Assembly: GCF_000770675.1 (NCBI RefSeq)
Contig: NZ_AVBG01000003.1
Location: 186,001 to 250,000, forward strand
Direction of reading: 5' to 3'
Length of the DNA stretch: 64,000 nt
From: Pontibacillus chungwhensis BH030062
GTDB lineage: Bacteria > Bacillota > Bacilli > Bacillales > BH030062
Below are positions 51,220-59,220 of this stretch, piece after piece (position 1 is the stretch's first letter; each line of letters begins with the position of its first letter). Made by a program: the position numbers and the translations under genes. Below the pieces are notes generated by a model. That model was given only the letters and a program-made list of their open reading frames with translations. It was not told the origin of the DNA and did not search any database.

Positions 51220-51729
51220 ATGAAATCAAAACCAGCCAATGCGATCACAGGCATGATCTTTGTTATAACCGGAATTTTCATTCTCCTTGCGAACTTAGAA
51301 ATTATTCCAATGCCAAGCGCATCTGAAGCTTGGCCGGCTTTTATTTTACTGCCTGCAGTCGGCTTTCACGCCGGATTTTTCTTATCAGGGCAAAAAAGAG
51401 AATTAGCCGGATTACTTGTACCCGGTGGAATTCTTCTTGTCATCAGTCTATTATTCTTCTTTGAAACAGCAACAGGGTTTGCTTATTCAGCATACACTTG
51501 GCCTGTCTATCTACTAGCACCTGCTTTTGGATTGTTTGAACTTTGGTACTTTGGCAAACGTGAGAAGGGACTCCTAATCCCCATTAGCATCCTCACTGGT
51601 ATTGCACTCTTTTCATGGGGTGAAATGCTCATGTCTGCAGTTGGGCGATTATGGCCTGTCATCTTTATCATCATCGGACTGTACTTACTATTCGGGAGAA
51701 GGAAAACAAAAGGGAATGACAAGGTTTAG
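51220..51729 (+). CDS. Multi-spanning membrane protein, LiaF-like N-terminal type
   Basis: 169 residues with about five hydrophobic segments (about 10-27, 34-52, 61-79, 87-103, 112-131, 138-157). Repeated helices carry the pattern W-P-x-x-(L/I)-L (WPAFILLPAVG, WPVYLLAPAFG, WPVIFIIIGLYLLFG), as in the LiaI/LiaF-like membrane region. No other known domain. Follows ykuK by 30 bp and probably shares its transcript. Function unknown. Confidence 0.65.
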   Translation: MKSKPANAITGMIFVITGIFILLANLEIIPMPSASEAWPAFILLPAVGFHAGFFLSGQKRELAGLLVPGGILLVISLLFFFETATGFAYSAYTWPVYLLAPAFGLFELWYFGKREKGLLIPISILTGIALFSWGEMLMSAVGRLWPVIFIIIGLYLLFGRRKTKGNDKV

Positions 51730-51761
51730 CTGATCATTTCATATGAACGTTCAAATGAATA

Positions 51762-51810
51762 AAAACGCAGGGCATCCCTCATATTAGGAGTGCCATGCGT
51801 TTTCTTTTTT
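51762..51810 (+). terminator. Terminator of the ykuK operon
   Basis: AAAACGCA-GGCA-CCCT/AGG-TGCC-TGCGTTTT imperfect stem followed by CTTTTTT. Confidence 0.85.
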
Positions 51811-51840
51811 CGTATCTTTACTATATATACAAAACTTAAG

Positions 51841-52731
51841 CTAAAAGAACAGTTTAGGTTTAGAAGTCTTGCTTTGCCTCTTATGAGAACTAGTTTGATT
51901 CTCTATTAATGAATCACATGGGGCATTGAAATCAAAAGGAATCGCTTGTTTGTAAGGAGGCGGAAGTAGTTTAGCTCCCCTGCTCTGCCTGTAATGAATG
52001 TCCACAGAGTCCCCTTCTGAGTCATAGTCCTGCTGAAGCTCATTTACTACGATTTGACCTATTTGTCTTCCAAGTCTTAAGCCTTCGTCATTATCAATCG
52101 GAAAATGAACACCTGCATATAACCTGGATGTTGCACACTCTTCTGCTAACTCACGAAGGCGACGTTTTTCTGCTGGAAAGAAGTAGCCAAGAATCACTTC
52201 AGCTGCACCCGCTACCGCAGCATGACCTGATGGGTAAGAAGGGTGTCTTGGTGTACAAATGAATGTAACAAGTTCATGATCTAGTTGATTTGGTCGAGCC
52301 ACAAGCCACTTGAATTTCAAGTGCCAAGCGACTACAAACGCATCATTTATTCCAGCTTGAAGGGCAGCTAATATCCTCCCAGCTCGCGGCGCTTCTACAC
52401 CATACGTATCAATCAGAATGTCTGCAATTGGTGTCCATTGTTTCGTCGCAGGACCTCTAGACCAATAATAGGCTATATCTTCTTCCTCAGGCGTCAGTTC
52501 AGCTAGAGTTCGCTTCACCCTGTTTAATTGAGCATCCCAATTAATGGTGTTGGGATGACGGATATCTAATACGATTGGTTTTCCATCTGTTGTTGAAAAG
52601 CCACCTTCATTATTGCGCTCCACGTAATAAGTGCTCCATGATTCAGAGTAAGGTGTTTCGGGGTTAAGAGGGGGATGATTTTCGCCAGCATAGGGTAATT
52701 CTGTCCATAGCTCATAACCATGTTTATTCAT
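51841..52731 (-). CDS. Vanadium haloperoxidase/PAP2-like protein
   Basis: 296 residues. The C-terminal half has the haloperoxidase/acid phosphatase motifs PSYPSGHAAVAGAAEV (about residues 160-175) and CATSRLYAGVHFPIDNDEGLRLG (about 207-229), with the third Arg/His pair. The N-terminal half (WTELPYAGENHPPLNPETPYSESW) is typical of soluble vanadium-dependent haloperoxidase-like proteins. No signal peptide or membrane helix. Whether it binds vanadate or acts as a phosphatase cannot be told. The start ATG at 52731 is 6 nt after GAGG; the longer frame lacks support. Confidence 0.82.
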   Translation of the reverse strand: MNKHGYELWTELPYAGENHPPLNPETPYSESWSTYYVERNNEGGFSTTDGKPIVLDIRHPNTINWDAQLNRVKRTLAELTPEEEDIAYYWSRGPATKQWTPIADILIDTYGVEAPRAGRILAALQAGINDAFVVAWHLKFKWLVARPNQLDHELVTFICTPRHPSYPSGHAAVAGAAEVILGYFFPAEKRRLRELAEECATSRLYAGVHFPIDNDEGLRLGRQIGQIVVNELQQDYDSEGDSVDIHYRQSRGAKLLPPPYKQAIPFDFNAPCDSLIENQTSSHKRQSKTSKPKLFF

Positions 52732-53109
52732 GTTGATCCTCACCTTTTCCATAGTGTCTTATAATTACTTTATGGTTGTATGGTAAAAGCGTATAGTTCA
52801 GTGGCCCATTTCTTAATAAGTTTAATGAACAACTATAAAGATCAACTATTGAATAAAATGGAAATTCAAGCTAAAGTGATTCATATAGGAAGCATGTAGC
52901 CTCAAAAGTACATGCTTCTTTGCATTTATTTCGAAACGGACCCTCTTCTTACAGAATTTATTCCGAATCCTTTATACAAAGATCTTATAAATAAAGGAAT
53001 TCCTCAAGTTTTGTCGTAATGAGCATATATGTTCTGATTCTAATACGAAGATCGAAACGTACATTGAAAGGGTAGATAAAAAGGAATGAAAAGAAAAGGT
53101 GTGTGGAAT
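52732..53109. other. 378-bp non-coding region with orphan hairpin
   Basis: AT-rich. At 52889-52919 GGAAGCATGTA/TACATGCTTC forms a stem with a T-rich tail on the plus strand. No gene precedes it on that strand, so it may end a short RNA or leader. A 13-residue frame (52859-52900) ends inside it and is not convincing. Confidence 0.5.
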
Positions 53110-54018
53110 ATGAAACGATGGTTCTCATTCATTGCAGTCATTATCCTATTAAGCTTAAGTGTAAGTACATCTGTATCCGCCTCTACATCAATTAATGAGA
53201 AGCTAGGCGTGCCCATTGTGGTATACGGAGAAACGCTGACGGATGCTCAGCAAAAAGAAGTAAGAAATCAATTAGAGGTAGAAGATCGCGATTCAGTTGA
53301 TGAATATAGTGTAAACGGTCAGGATATCGCCAATTACATTGGAGGCAACCCTAATTCCAGAATGTATTCTTCTGTCAAAATTACTCCTGAAGAAGAAGGC
53401 ACAGGGTTAACGGTCAATCTAGTAACACCTGACAACATTACGCAAGTCACAAAAGAAATGTATAAAAACGCCCTTTTAACAGCAGGCGTATCAGATGCGA
53501 CAGTTGATGTGGCTTCACCCGTTAAAGTGAGTGGACATTCTGCCTTAACTGGAATTTATAAAGCATATGATGAAAAAGGAGTTAAGTTAGATTCTGATCG
53601 AATGAAGGTGGCTAGTGAGGAACTAGATGTAGCTACTAAACTCGCAGAAGAGTCTGGGGTAAGTAAAGAAAAGGTCAGTCAGCTTATCTCTCAAATTAAG
53701 AAAGAAATCGCAGAACAAAATCCTGCGACAAGAGAAGAAGTTGAAAGAATCGTTCAAAACCAATTGGATTCACTAAACATCAACTTAAACCCTGAAGATG
53801 TTGAACTGTTAACGAATCTCTTTGATCAAATACGCTCACTCAACATTAACTTTGATGAACTTCAAAAGCAGCTAGAAGATATTACTGCAAGTGCGAAGGA
53901 ACTATTAAATGATGAAGGATTTTGGAACAGCGTTGCAAATTTCTTTGAGAAGATTTTAAATGCAATCAGTGATTTGATTAGTTCGTTGATTAATGGACTT
54001 CGAAGTATTTTTGCCTAA
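53110..54018 (+). CDS. ypuA: DUF1002 exported protein (YpuA-like)
   Basis: 302 residues. A signal peptide (about 1-25, ending SVSAS) is followed by the DUF1002 domain (about 30-240) with the conserved start LGVPIVVYGETLTDAQQKEVRNQL and the NLVTPDNITQVTKEMYKNALLTAGVSDATVDVASP segment. A C-terminal helical region (about 250-302) is extra. B. subtilis YpuA is a cell-surface protein of unknown function. The ATG at 53110 is 8 nt after AAGGTG; the ATG at 53086 is too close to its AAGGA site. Confidence 0.85.
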   Translation: MKRWFSFIAVIILLSLSVSTSVSASTSINEKLGVPIVVYGETLTDAQQKEVRNQLEVEDRDSVDEYSVNGQDIANYIGGNPNSRMYSSVKITPEEEGTGLTVNLVTPDNITQVTKEMYKNALLTAGVSDATVDVASPVKVSGHSALTGIYKAYDEKGVKLDSDRMKVASEELDVATKLAEESGVSKEKVSQLISQIKKEIAEQNPATREEVERIVQNQLDSLNINLNPEDVELLTNLFDQIRSLNINFDELQKQLEDITASAKELLNDEGFWNSVANFFEKILNAISDLISSLINGLRSIFA

Positions 54019-54021
54019 TAT

Positions 54022-54047
54022 AAAAGGACGCTTAAGCGTCCTTTTTA
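54022..54047. terminator. Bidirectional terminator between ypuA and the HTH membrane protein
   Basis: The perfect 24-nt palindrome AAAAGGACGCTT plus its complement, which reaches the stop codon region of the convergent gene. Confidence 0.88.
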
Positions 54048-54404
54048 TTTTATATGACCATCAATGTATTGTCTCCCTGTGTTATTTGCATCTCTCAACC
54101 AATCATTAAGAAGAGACTTTTTAATAATAATTTCGTCTTCTACTGTTGTATAGGGAAAACGTTTACCACTTATCATGTGAGGATATTTCTCTTCTAGTCT
54201 TATAACTCTCTCTAGTGAGGAATTACTAATTCCTAAATAATTAGCAGCATCAGAAAGTGAGAGGACTTCACCAAATTCTTGCGTATCTTCCTCCTCGTTC
54301 GCTAATGCCTCATTACTCCTATTTCCTTCTATAGATTTCCCAATCCACAAACCACTGAAAATGATTGAGACAGCTATTATTATAATGGAATACTCTTTTT
54401 TCAC
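54045..54404 (-). CDS. Membrane-tethered helix-turn-helix protein
   Basis: 119 residues. An N-terminal membrane helix (about 5-22, SIIIIAVSIIFSGLWIG) precedes an acidic linker (about 25-45) and an excisionase/MerR-like HTH (about 47-70, VLSLSDAANYLGISNSSLERVIRLEE). A C-terminal helix holds TTVEDEIIIKKSLLNDWL, as in HTH_17 proteins. A helix before a DNA-binding domain is an unusual order; if the N-terminus is a signal anchor the HTH would lie outside, so a cytoplasmic topology is assumed. GGAG site before ATG. No family recognised. Confidence 0.6.
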   Translation of the reverse strand: MKKEYSIIIIAVSIIFSGLWIGKSIEGNRSNEALANEEEDTQEFGEVLSLSDAANYLGISNSSLERVIRLEEKYPHMISGKRFPYTTVEDEIIIKKSLLNDWLRDANNTGRQYIDGHIK

Positions 54405-54458
54405 CTTACTCCTCCCAAAATCAATTTAAAATTTTAATAAATTATTCCACTCGAAAAA

Positions 54459-54626
54459 TTGCTAATTAAACCGGCAATATTTGAGCAGATCCTTACTCCA
54501 AAAACTCTTACACTCAATGGAGCAGATGATGAAAAGGAAATAGAATACTTTCTCGATCACAGTATCCCCCAGCTTGCACTTTTGCTTACTTACCTTTTTT
54601 CAAAAGGAGAAAAGATAACTTTATAA
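54459..54626 (+). pseudogene. Possible C-terminal gene remnant
   Basis: A 55-codon frame starting TTG with no ribosome site and an upstream in-frame stop. It reads KPAIFEQILTPKTLTLNGAD and later FLDHSIPQLALLLTYLFSKG, which looks like real protein (balanced composition, helix pattern). It could be the tail of a decayed gene. Nothing in it identifies a family. The rest of the 320-bp gap (54405-54724) holds no feature. Confidence 0.3.
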
Positions 54627-54724
54627 CATGGATCTATTCTCCAATCTCGTTCACCCAATCTTTCATTTCGTTTTAAAAGTACTCCGTTCTTATGTTCTAT
54701 AAGCAACTTCTATTCCCCTTATTA

Positions 54725-55075
54725 TCATTGTGATGCCAACAAAGAAGGCGTGACTCCGTCCCCTTCAATGACAATAGCGATTAACCCTTTTTCTGTTCGG
54801 GTTTCATGTTTCTCCCCTTTCAACCAAAACACAGCTTCTCCTTCAGAAATCGAAACGTATTCTCGCTCCTCTCCGCAAACCGTTCCTTCTCCTTTTACAA
54901 CGAGGAGCAGTTGATTCACAACAGCGGGATGATACCCGATTCTTCCTCCCTCAGGTAAATGCATGCACGTCACATGTGTTTTTTCCTCTGTCACCACTAC
55001 CTTAGACATAATGAAATCTGAACCGAATTCTGTAATGGGCTTCCCTACCCTTTCATCAAACCGAAACCACTCCAT
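54725..55075 (-). CDS. Cupin-domain protein
   Basis: 116 residues, a single small beta barrel. The two cupin motifs are loosely present: LPEGGRIGYHPAVVNQLLLVVKGEGTVCG (about 40-68, one His instead of the usual HxH) and YVSISEGEAVFWLKGEKHETRTEKG (about 73-97). Incomplete metal ligands suggest a binding or non-canonical role. The start lies 13 bp after the stop of the serine-hydrolase gene, so both form one operon. Function unknown. Confidence 0.8.
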   Translation of the reverse strand: MEWFRFDERVGKPITEFGSDFIMSKVVVTEEKTHVTCMHLPEGGRIGYHPAVVNQLLLVVKGEGTVCGEEREYVSISEGEAVFWLKGEKHETRTEKGLIAIVIEGDGVTPSLLASQ

Positions 55076-55087
55076 ATCTACCCCGCC

Positions 55088-56116
55088 TTAATCAATTAGT
55101 GTGTCCTCAACTGCTTTCATCACATCATAAGCATCATCACTATGATTCGAAGGCACAGCGATTACAATATCAGCTTTCGGATAATAAGCCGAGTGAAAAC
55201 TTACACCAGGGTCATAACCCATGACATGGTATTTATATAGTTGATCTTCCTTCTTATGAATCCATAACCCATATCCATAGTAAACGTCTTTCCTCACATC
55301 TACATGGGCTGTAAACATTTCGTGCTGCGTTTCTTCCCCTAAAAGAGTTCCTCCTAAAAGCGCCTTCCAAAGTCTGCCCATATCAGGTGCGGTTACATAT
55401 GCCCCTCCATCAGCTCCACCAATAACAGGAATGGAATACTGATTCGTTTTCCAAGAACCATCATCTAATTCCACATAACCAAAAGCCACATTACTCGGAA
55501 GCTGATCGAGAGCAAAGTACCCAGAACTCATCATCCCAGCTGGTTTAAATACGTGCTCTTCTATGTATTCCTGAAAGTTCATACCTGTCTGAGCTTCTAC
55601 TACAAGCCCAAGTATGATATATCCCGCATTGTTGTAATGAAAATCGTCACCAGGCTGAAATTTCATCCTACCTTTTTCAAACATTGGTAAGAAATCACGG
55701 CAATTTCTCAATGTGTACATCGGAATGGTCTTCCATAATGCTTCAAAATCATCCATTTCATCTTCATCAAAATAATCAGGAATGCCCGATGTATGAGTAA
55801 GTAAATGATGAATAGTAATTCCCTCATCAAAATTAGGGAATGTTTCATCGATGCATTGGGACAGCTTAGAATAAAAAGAGATCGCTCCTTTATCAACAAG
55901 CTGACAAATTGCGATAGCCGTAAATAACTTACATCCCGATGCGATCCCAAAACGAGTATCAATGGTATTCTTCCTTGCTTCTGACCGATCGGCATCTCCC
56001 CCAGCGGCTTCAAATAAGACTTCGTTCTTTTGCTCTATATAGATCGATCCAGAGAAATGTGTCCGTAGCATCTGATCCTCAAGCTTCTGCCGAATCGCAA
56101 TAGCTGATCGATTCAT
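55088..56116 (-). CDS. Beta-lactamase/DD-peptidase-like serine hydrolase
   Basis: 342 residues, class C beta-lactamase fold (S12). The SxxK motif is SGCK (about residues 58-61, FGIASGCKLFTAIAICQL) and the YxN motif is YNN (about 159-161, DDFHYNNAGY). A HxG-like motif near HVMGYDPGVSF is weak. No signal peptide, so it is probably a cytoplasmic esterase rather than a lactamase. The ATG at 56116 is 11 nt after AAAGGGG. Operon with the cupin gene. Substrate unknown. Confidence 0.83.
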   Translation of the reverse strand: MNRSAIAIRQKLEDQMLRTHFSGSIYIEQKNEVLFEAAGGDADRSEARKNTIDTRFGIASGCKLFTAIAICQLVDKGAISFYSKLSQCIDETFPNFDEGITIHHLLTHTSGIPDYFDEDEMDDFEALWKTIPMYTLRNCRDFLPMFEKGRMKFQPGDDFHYNNAGYIILGLVVEAQTGMNFQEYIEEHVFKPAGMMSSGYFALDQLPSNVAFGYVELDDGSWKTNQYSIPVIGGADGGAYVTAPDMGRLWKALLGGTLLGEETQHEMFTAHVDVRKDVYYGYGLWIHKKEDQLYKYHVMGYDPGVSFHSAYYPKADIVIAVPSNHSDDAYDVMKAVEDTLID

Positions 56117-56233
56117 ATGAATTCGCACCCCTTTTTTACATTTATGTACTATATTTCCTTCTAATGATTTATTTCAAGCTTAACAGAGAATATCCTTTAT
56201 TTTCTAGAAGATTAGTCCTTTTAAAGTTATACG

Positions 56234-56262
56234 TTGACATTTGTATTTACAAATCGTACCAT
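56234..56262 (+). promoter_or_regulatory. Promoter of the ArsR-MFS operon
   Basis: TTGACA-N17-TACCAT, with a palindromic operator in its spacer. Confidence 0.65.
56239..56254. promoter_or_regulatory. Operator 1 of the ArsR-MFS operon
   Basis: ATTTG-TATTTA-CAAAT, between -35 and -10. The inner TA/TA positions also pair. Confidence 0.65.
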
Positions 56263-56275
56263 GTTTATAAATAAT

Positions 56276-56297
56276 CGATTTGCATTTACAAATCGAT
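56276..56297. promoter_or_regulatory. Operator 2 of the ArsR-MFS operon
   Basis: CGATTTG-CATTTA-CAAATCG, the same ATTTG-N6-CAAAT pattern 37 bp downstream of operator 1. It overlaps a third palindrome, CAAATCGATTTG, so up to three sites are stacked before the gene. Confidence 0.6.
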
Positions 56298-56334
56298 TTG
56301 CAAATATAAATAAACAATAGGGAAGGTGATGACA

Positions 56335-56820
56335 ATGCACAAGAAACATGAGATGCAAAAAGAAGTCATGAACATTAATTGGGAACAACAAAAAGTACTA
56401 TCTAATCCACTAAGATCAAGATTGGTAGCTTTGCTATACGAACAACCCATGACACCTAAACAAGTTGCCGATTTAGTTGGGAAAAACCCTGGAACTGTTT
56501 ACTACCATATACAACAGCTTGTAAAGCACGAAATTCTAGAAATAGAAAGTGTTAATACTGAAAAAGGAATTGTGGAAAAATATTACAAAGCTAAAGCTTC
56601 GGTATTTAAGAATCCAGATGAAGTCTATCCCGAAGGACATGTTGATAGTAAGGCTACAAATATTTATTTATCTAAGAAACTTTTAGATCAATTCAGTGAA
56701 GAGTTAGAGGACCTTCTTTTTAAATATGGACACTTATCTTTTAAAGAGAAGGATCAAGAAGAGCAATTACCATATGCTATTGAATTTCTTATAAAAGAAT
56801 CCAATAGTGAGGAGGAATAA
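56335..56820 (+). CDS. ArsR-type winged-helix regulator
   Basis: 161 residues. An HTH_20/ArsR winged helix (about 10-85) has VLSNPLRSRLVALLYEQPMTPKQVADLVGKNPGTVYYHIQQLVKHEIL; the C-terminal half (about 85-161) is helical and acidic. No metal-binding cysteine pair, so it probably senses a small molecule. The ATG at 56335 is 8 nt after GGAAGG. Palindromes at 56239-56297 are its likely operators, giving self-repression. The MFS gene starts 4 bp after the stop, and its ribosome site lies in the last codons. Confidence 0.85.
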   Translation: MHKKHEMQKEVMNINWEQQKVLSNPLRSRLVALLYEQPMTPKQVADLVGKNPGTVYYHIQQLVKHEILEIESVNTEKGIVEKYYKAKASVFKNPDEVYPEGHVDSKATNIYLSKKLLDQFSEELEDLLFKYGHLSFKEKDQEEQLPYAIEFLIKESNSEEE

Positions 56821-56824
56821 ACGA

Positions 56825-58072
56825 ATGAAAAAAATCGCCCCATTTGTAATGGAAAGAAATTTTTTGATACTCATGTCAGGTGTTTTTATTAATGGACTAG
56901 GAAACGGGATATACTCTGTGGCAGGCATGTTACTCGTTTTGAATGTAAGTGGAAGTGTTCTCTATTCTGGATTTGCATTTTTTGCGATCACATTAGCGGG
57001 TACATTATCTTTCTTAATTGCCCCATTAGCTAACTATGCTAAATATAAAAACAGCTTGGTATATAGCAACCTTATTAAAGCGATGATTCTATTCACCATT
57101 CCTTTAGCAAACTATACAATTGGACTAAATGTGTGGTTTGTTATTACCTTGCTATTCATCACCGCTCTCCTCACTCAATACACATATCCAATCGAATCTA
57201 CCATCTTACCGATAATCGTAGGGAAAGATCATGTCGTTGAAGCAAACTCCTATTTACAAACGATCCGTGAATCAATGGATATCGCATTCATTGCAGGAGC
57301 AGGTATACTTATATCCATTATCGGAACGATTCCATCTATCACCATCACCGCTCTTTGTCTAATCGTCGTATCCTTCTTATATGCATTTTTTAACTTCCAA
57401 CAACCAGAACAGGACAGAGAAAAGTCACAGTCTATTAAAGATGCCATTACGAATTATTTTACAGATCTAAAAGCTGGATTTAACTATATAAGTAATTCGT
57501 TAGTTACAAACATGATTTTTTCATTAGTCTTTATCAACATGTCCATGGCGATCATGACAACCAACTTACCTGCCTTTTCACTTATAAAGGGGGGTGGTGT
57601 TGAAGCGGTGTATGGCTTTTATTTAGCTTCTATGTCGCTAGGGATGTTGGTAGGTTCAATTGTTTCTCCAAAACTAAAACATATCCATTTCGGAAAGTTG
57701 ATTATCACTACATTTACAGGCACAGGCTTTATGTGGATCGGGACCTCCCTTTTACCATTAATTCCCTCTATGATTTTATTCTCTACTGGCGCCATTTCTA
57801 TTGGAATCCTAAACATCCTTGTCTTTTCATCTATCCAGAAGCAGGTAGAAACAGCTTATATCGGAAGAGTCATTACTGTCTTAACTAGCGCAGCAGCACT
57901 AGGAATGCCTGTAGGTTCTCTGATCGGTGGAGTTCTGGGTGAAACTTTTGCTCCAGAAATCCCTGTTATGATCTGTGGTATTTCAATGATTATCTTCGGT
58001 ATCTTTTGGTTAAGTAGCTCTGTATTACGTAAACTTCCTGGTATCGATCATGTAAATCTGTTTAGTTCATAA
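56825..58072 (+). CDS. Major facilitator superfamily transporter
   Basis: 415 residues with about 12 membrane helices, closest to the MFS_3/enterobactin-exporter-like group. It shows APLANYAKYKNSLVYSNLIKA (about residues 61-81) where the MFS loop 2-3 signature lies, without the typical DR. Likely a drug or metabolite exporter under control of the ArsR-type regulator in the same operon. GAGGAGG is 9 nt before ATG. The substrate is unknown. Confidence 0.85.
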   Translation: MKKIAPFVMERNFLILMSGVFINGLGNGIYSVAGMLLVLNVSGSVLYSGFAFFAITLAGTLSFLIAPLANYAKYKNSLVYSNLIKAMILFTIPLANYTIGLNVWFVITLLFITALLTQYTYPIESTILPIIVGKDHVVEANSYLQTIRESMDIAFIAGAGILISIIGTIPSITITALCLIVVSFLYAFFNFQQPEQDREKSQSIKDAITNYFTDLKAGFNYISNSLVTNMIFSLVFINMSMAIMTTNLPAFSLIKGGGVEAVYGFYLASMSLGMLVGSIVSPKLKHIHFGKLIITTFTGTGFMWIGTSLLPLIPSMILFSTGAISIGILNILVFSSIQKQVETAYIGRVITVLTSAAALGMPVGSLIGGVLGETFAPEIPVMICGISMIIFGIFWLSSSVLRKLPGIDHVNLFSS

Positions 58073-58139
58073 GTTGTTTTAATTAAGATGTTGTAAAGCT
58101 TAATAAAGCGTGTATGTAAACAAGTCAACAATTATTATA

Positions 58140-58177
58140 AGAGGCGTGGAAATCTATTAATAGATTTCCACGCCTCT
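58140..58177. terminator. Bidirectional terminator between MFS and fhu genes
   Basis: A perfect 38-nt palindrome with arms AGAGGCGTGGAAATCTATT. Confidence 0.92.
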
Positions 58178-58209
58178 TTAAACGGTTTAGTTTATAAGTA
58201 ATTATACCC

Positions 58210-59220
58210 TTAAGTCTTCCGAATAAGAAGATAGATAAAGTAAGGAGCTCCGATAAGTGCTGTCATAATACCTGCAGGGACTCCCTCTGGGTCCATCACA
58301 TTTCTCCCCACTGTATCAGCAATTAATAATAGGAGCCCACCTAAAAGAATCGATATAGGGATGTAGCTTTGAGCTCTTGGTCCAATGAGAGCTTTGGCTA
58401 AATGAGGGGCCAATAGACCGATAAAGGCTATCCCGCCTGTGACAGAGACTGAAGCTGCTGCTAGAGCCACGGCTGTGATGAGAAGCGTGAGACGTTCTCG
58501 TTCAATGGATACCCCCGCTCCGATTGCAACAGGTTCACTTAAACTTAATAGATTCATACGATTCGCTTTGTAAAGCGTGTATGGAATCAGTATCAGAAGC
58601 CATGGAAGTAAAGCCAGAACAAAAGGCCAGTCCGTTCCCCAGATATTTCCCGCTAACCAGTTGGCGATAAAATCGACTTTCTTTCGTTCAGCGGAGGAAA
58701 TAAGAATAATCATCGCACCTGATAAGGCCATTGCAAAACCAATCCCAACAAGGACTAATCGAACTGGCTGGAATCCCATATGCTTTTGATACGAGAAGAA
58801 ATAAATAAGAGCTGAAGTAACAATCGCACCAAGAAAACCAACAGCCGGGATCATGTATACAAATGTGTCTACTTGTACAGGAAAGAACAAGAAGTATACG
58901 GCTATTCCAAGCCCAGCACCTGCATTAATACCAATAATTCCGGGATCAGCAAGGTCATTTCTCGTAATACTTTGTAAAATCGCCCCCGATAAAGCAAGGG
59001 CCATTCCTGCCAACACAGTAATGACAATTCTCGGGAGGCGAACAGAGAAAATCACAAATGATTCTTTAAAGGTCCCATCTCCCATAAGTGTAGGAAGAAT
59101 TCGATCAAAGGACACCGAAGAGTATCCAAGGCCTGTTGCTACAAATGCAGTAACAATCATGAAAAACGTAAGCAAAGCTACTAGTAGACGTTGTTTTCGT
59201 ACAAGTTTTGGATGAATCAT
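58210..59220 (-). CDS. fhuG: Iron-hydroxamate ABC transporter permease (FhuG-like)
   Basis: 336 residues, the FecCD permease family with about nine to ten membrane helices. Conserved: RLPRIVITVLAGMALALSGAILQSITRNDLADPGIIGINAGAGLG (about 61-105) and the coupling-helix segment VTGGIAFIGLLAPHLAKALIG (about 260-280). It forms the membrane channel with FhuB, driven by FhuC. Its ATG overlaps the stop of the upstream permease gene by 4 bp, with GGGGGAG 7 nt before. Last gene of the operon. Confidence 0.9.
   Translation of the reverse strand: MIHPKLVRKQRLLVALLTFFMIVTAFVATGLGYSSVSFDRILPTLMGDGTFKESFVIFSVRLPRIVITVLAGMALALSGAILQSITRNDLADPGIIGINAGAGLGIAVYFLFFPVQVDTFVYMIPAVGFLGAIVTSALIYFFSYQKHMGFQPVRLVLVGIGFAMALSGAMIILISSAERKKVDFIANWLAGNIWGTDWPFVLALLPWLLILIPYTLYKANRMNLLSLSEPVAIGAGVSIERERLTLLITAVALAAASVSVTGGIAFIGLLAPHLAKALIGPRAQSYIPISILLGGLLLLIADTVGRNVMDPEGVPAGIMTALIGAPYFIYLLIRKT

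Noticed and set aside
54721-56128. Beta-lactam resistance function for the serine hydrolase
   Set aside because: No signal peptide, unusual SGCK motif and a weak KTG-equivalent make an esterase more likely.
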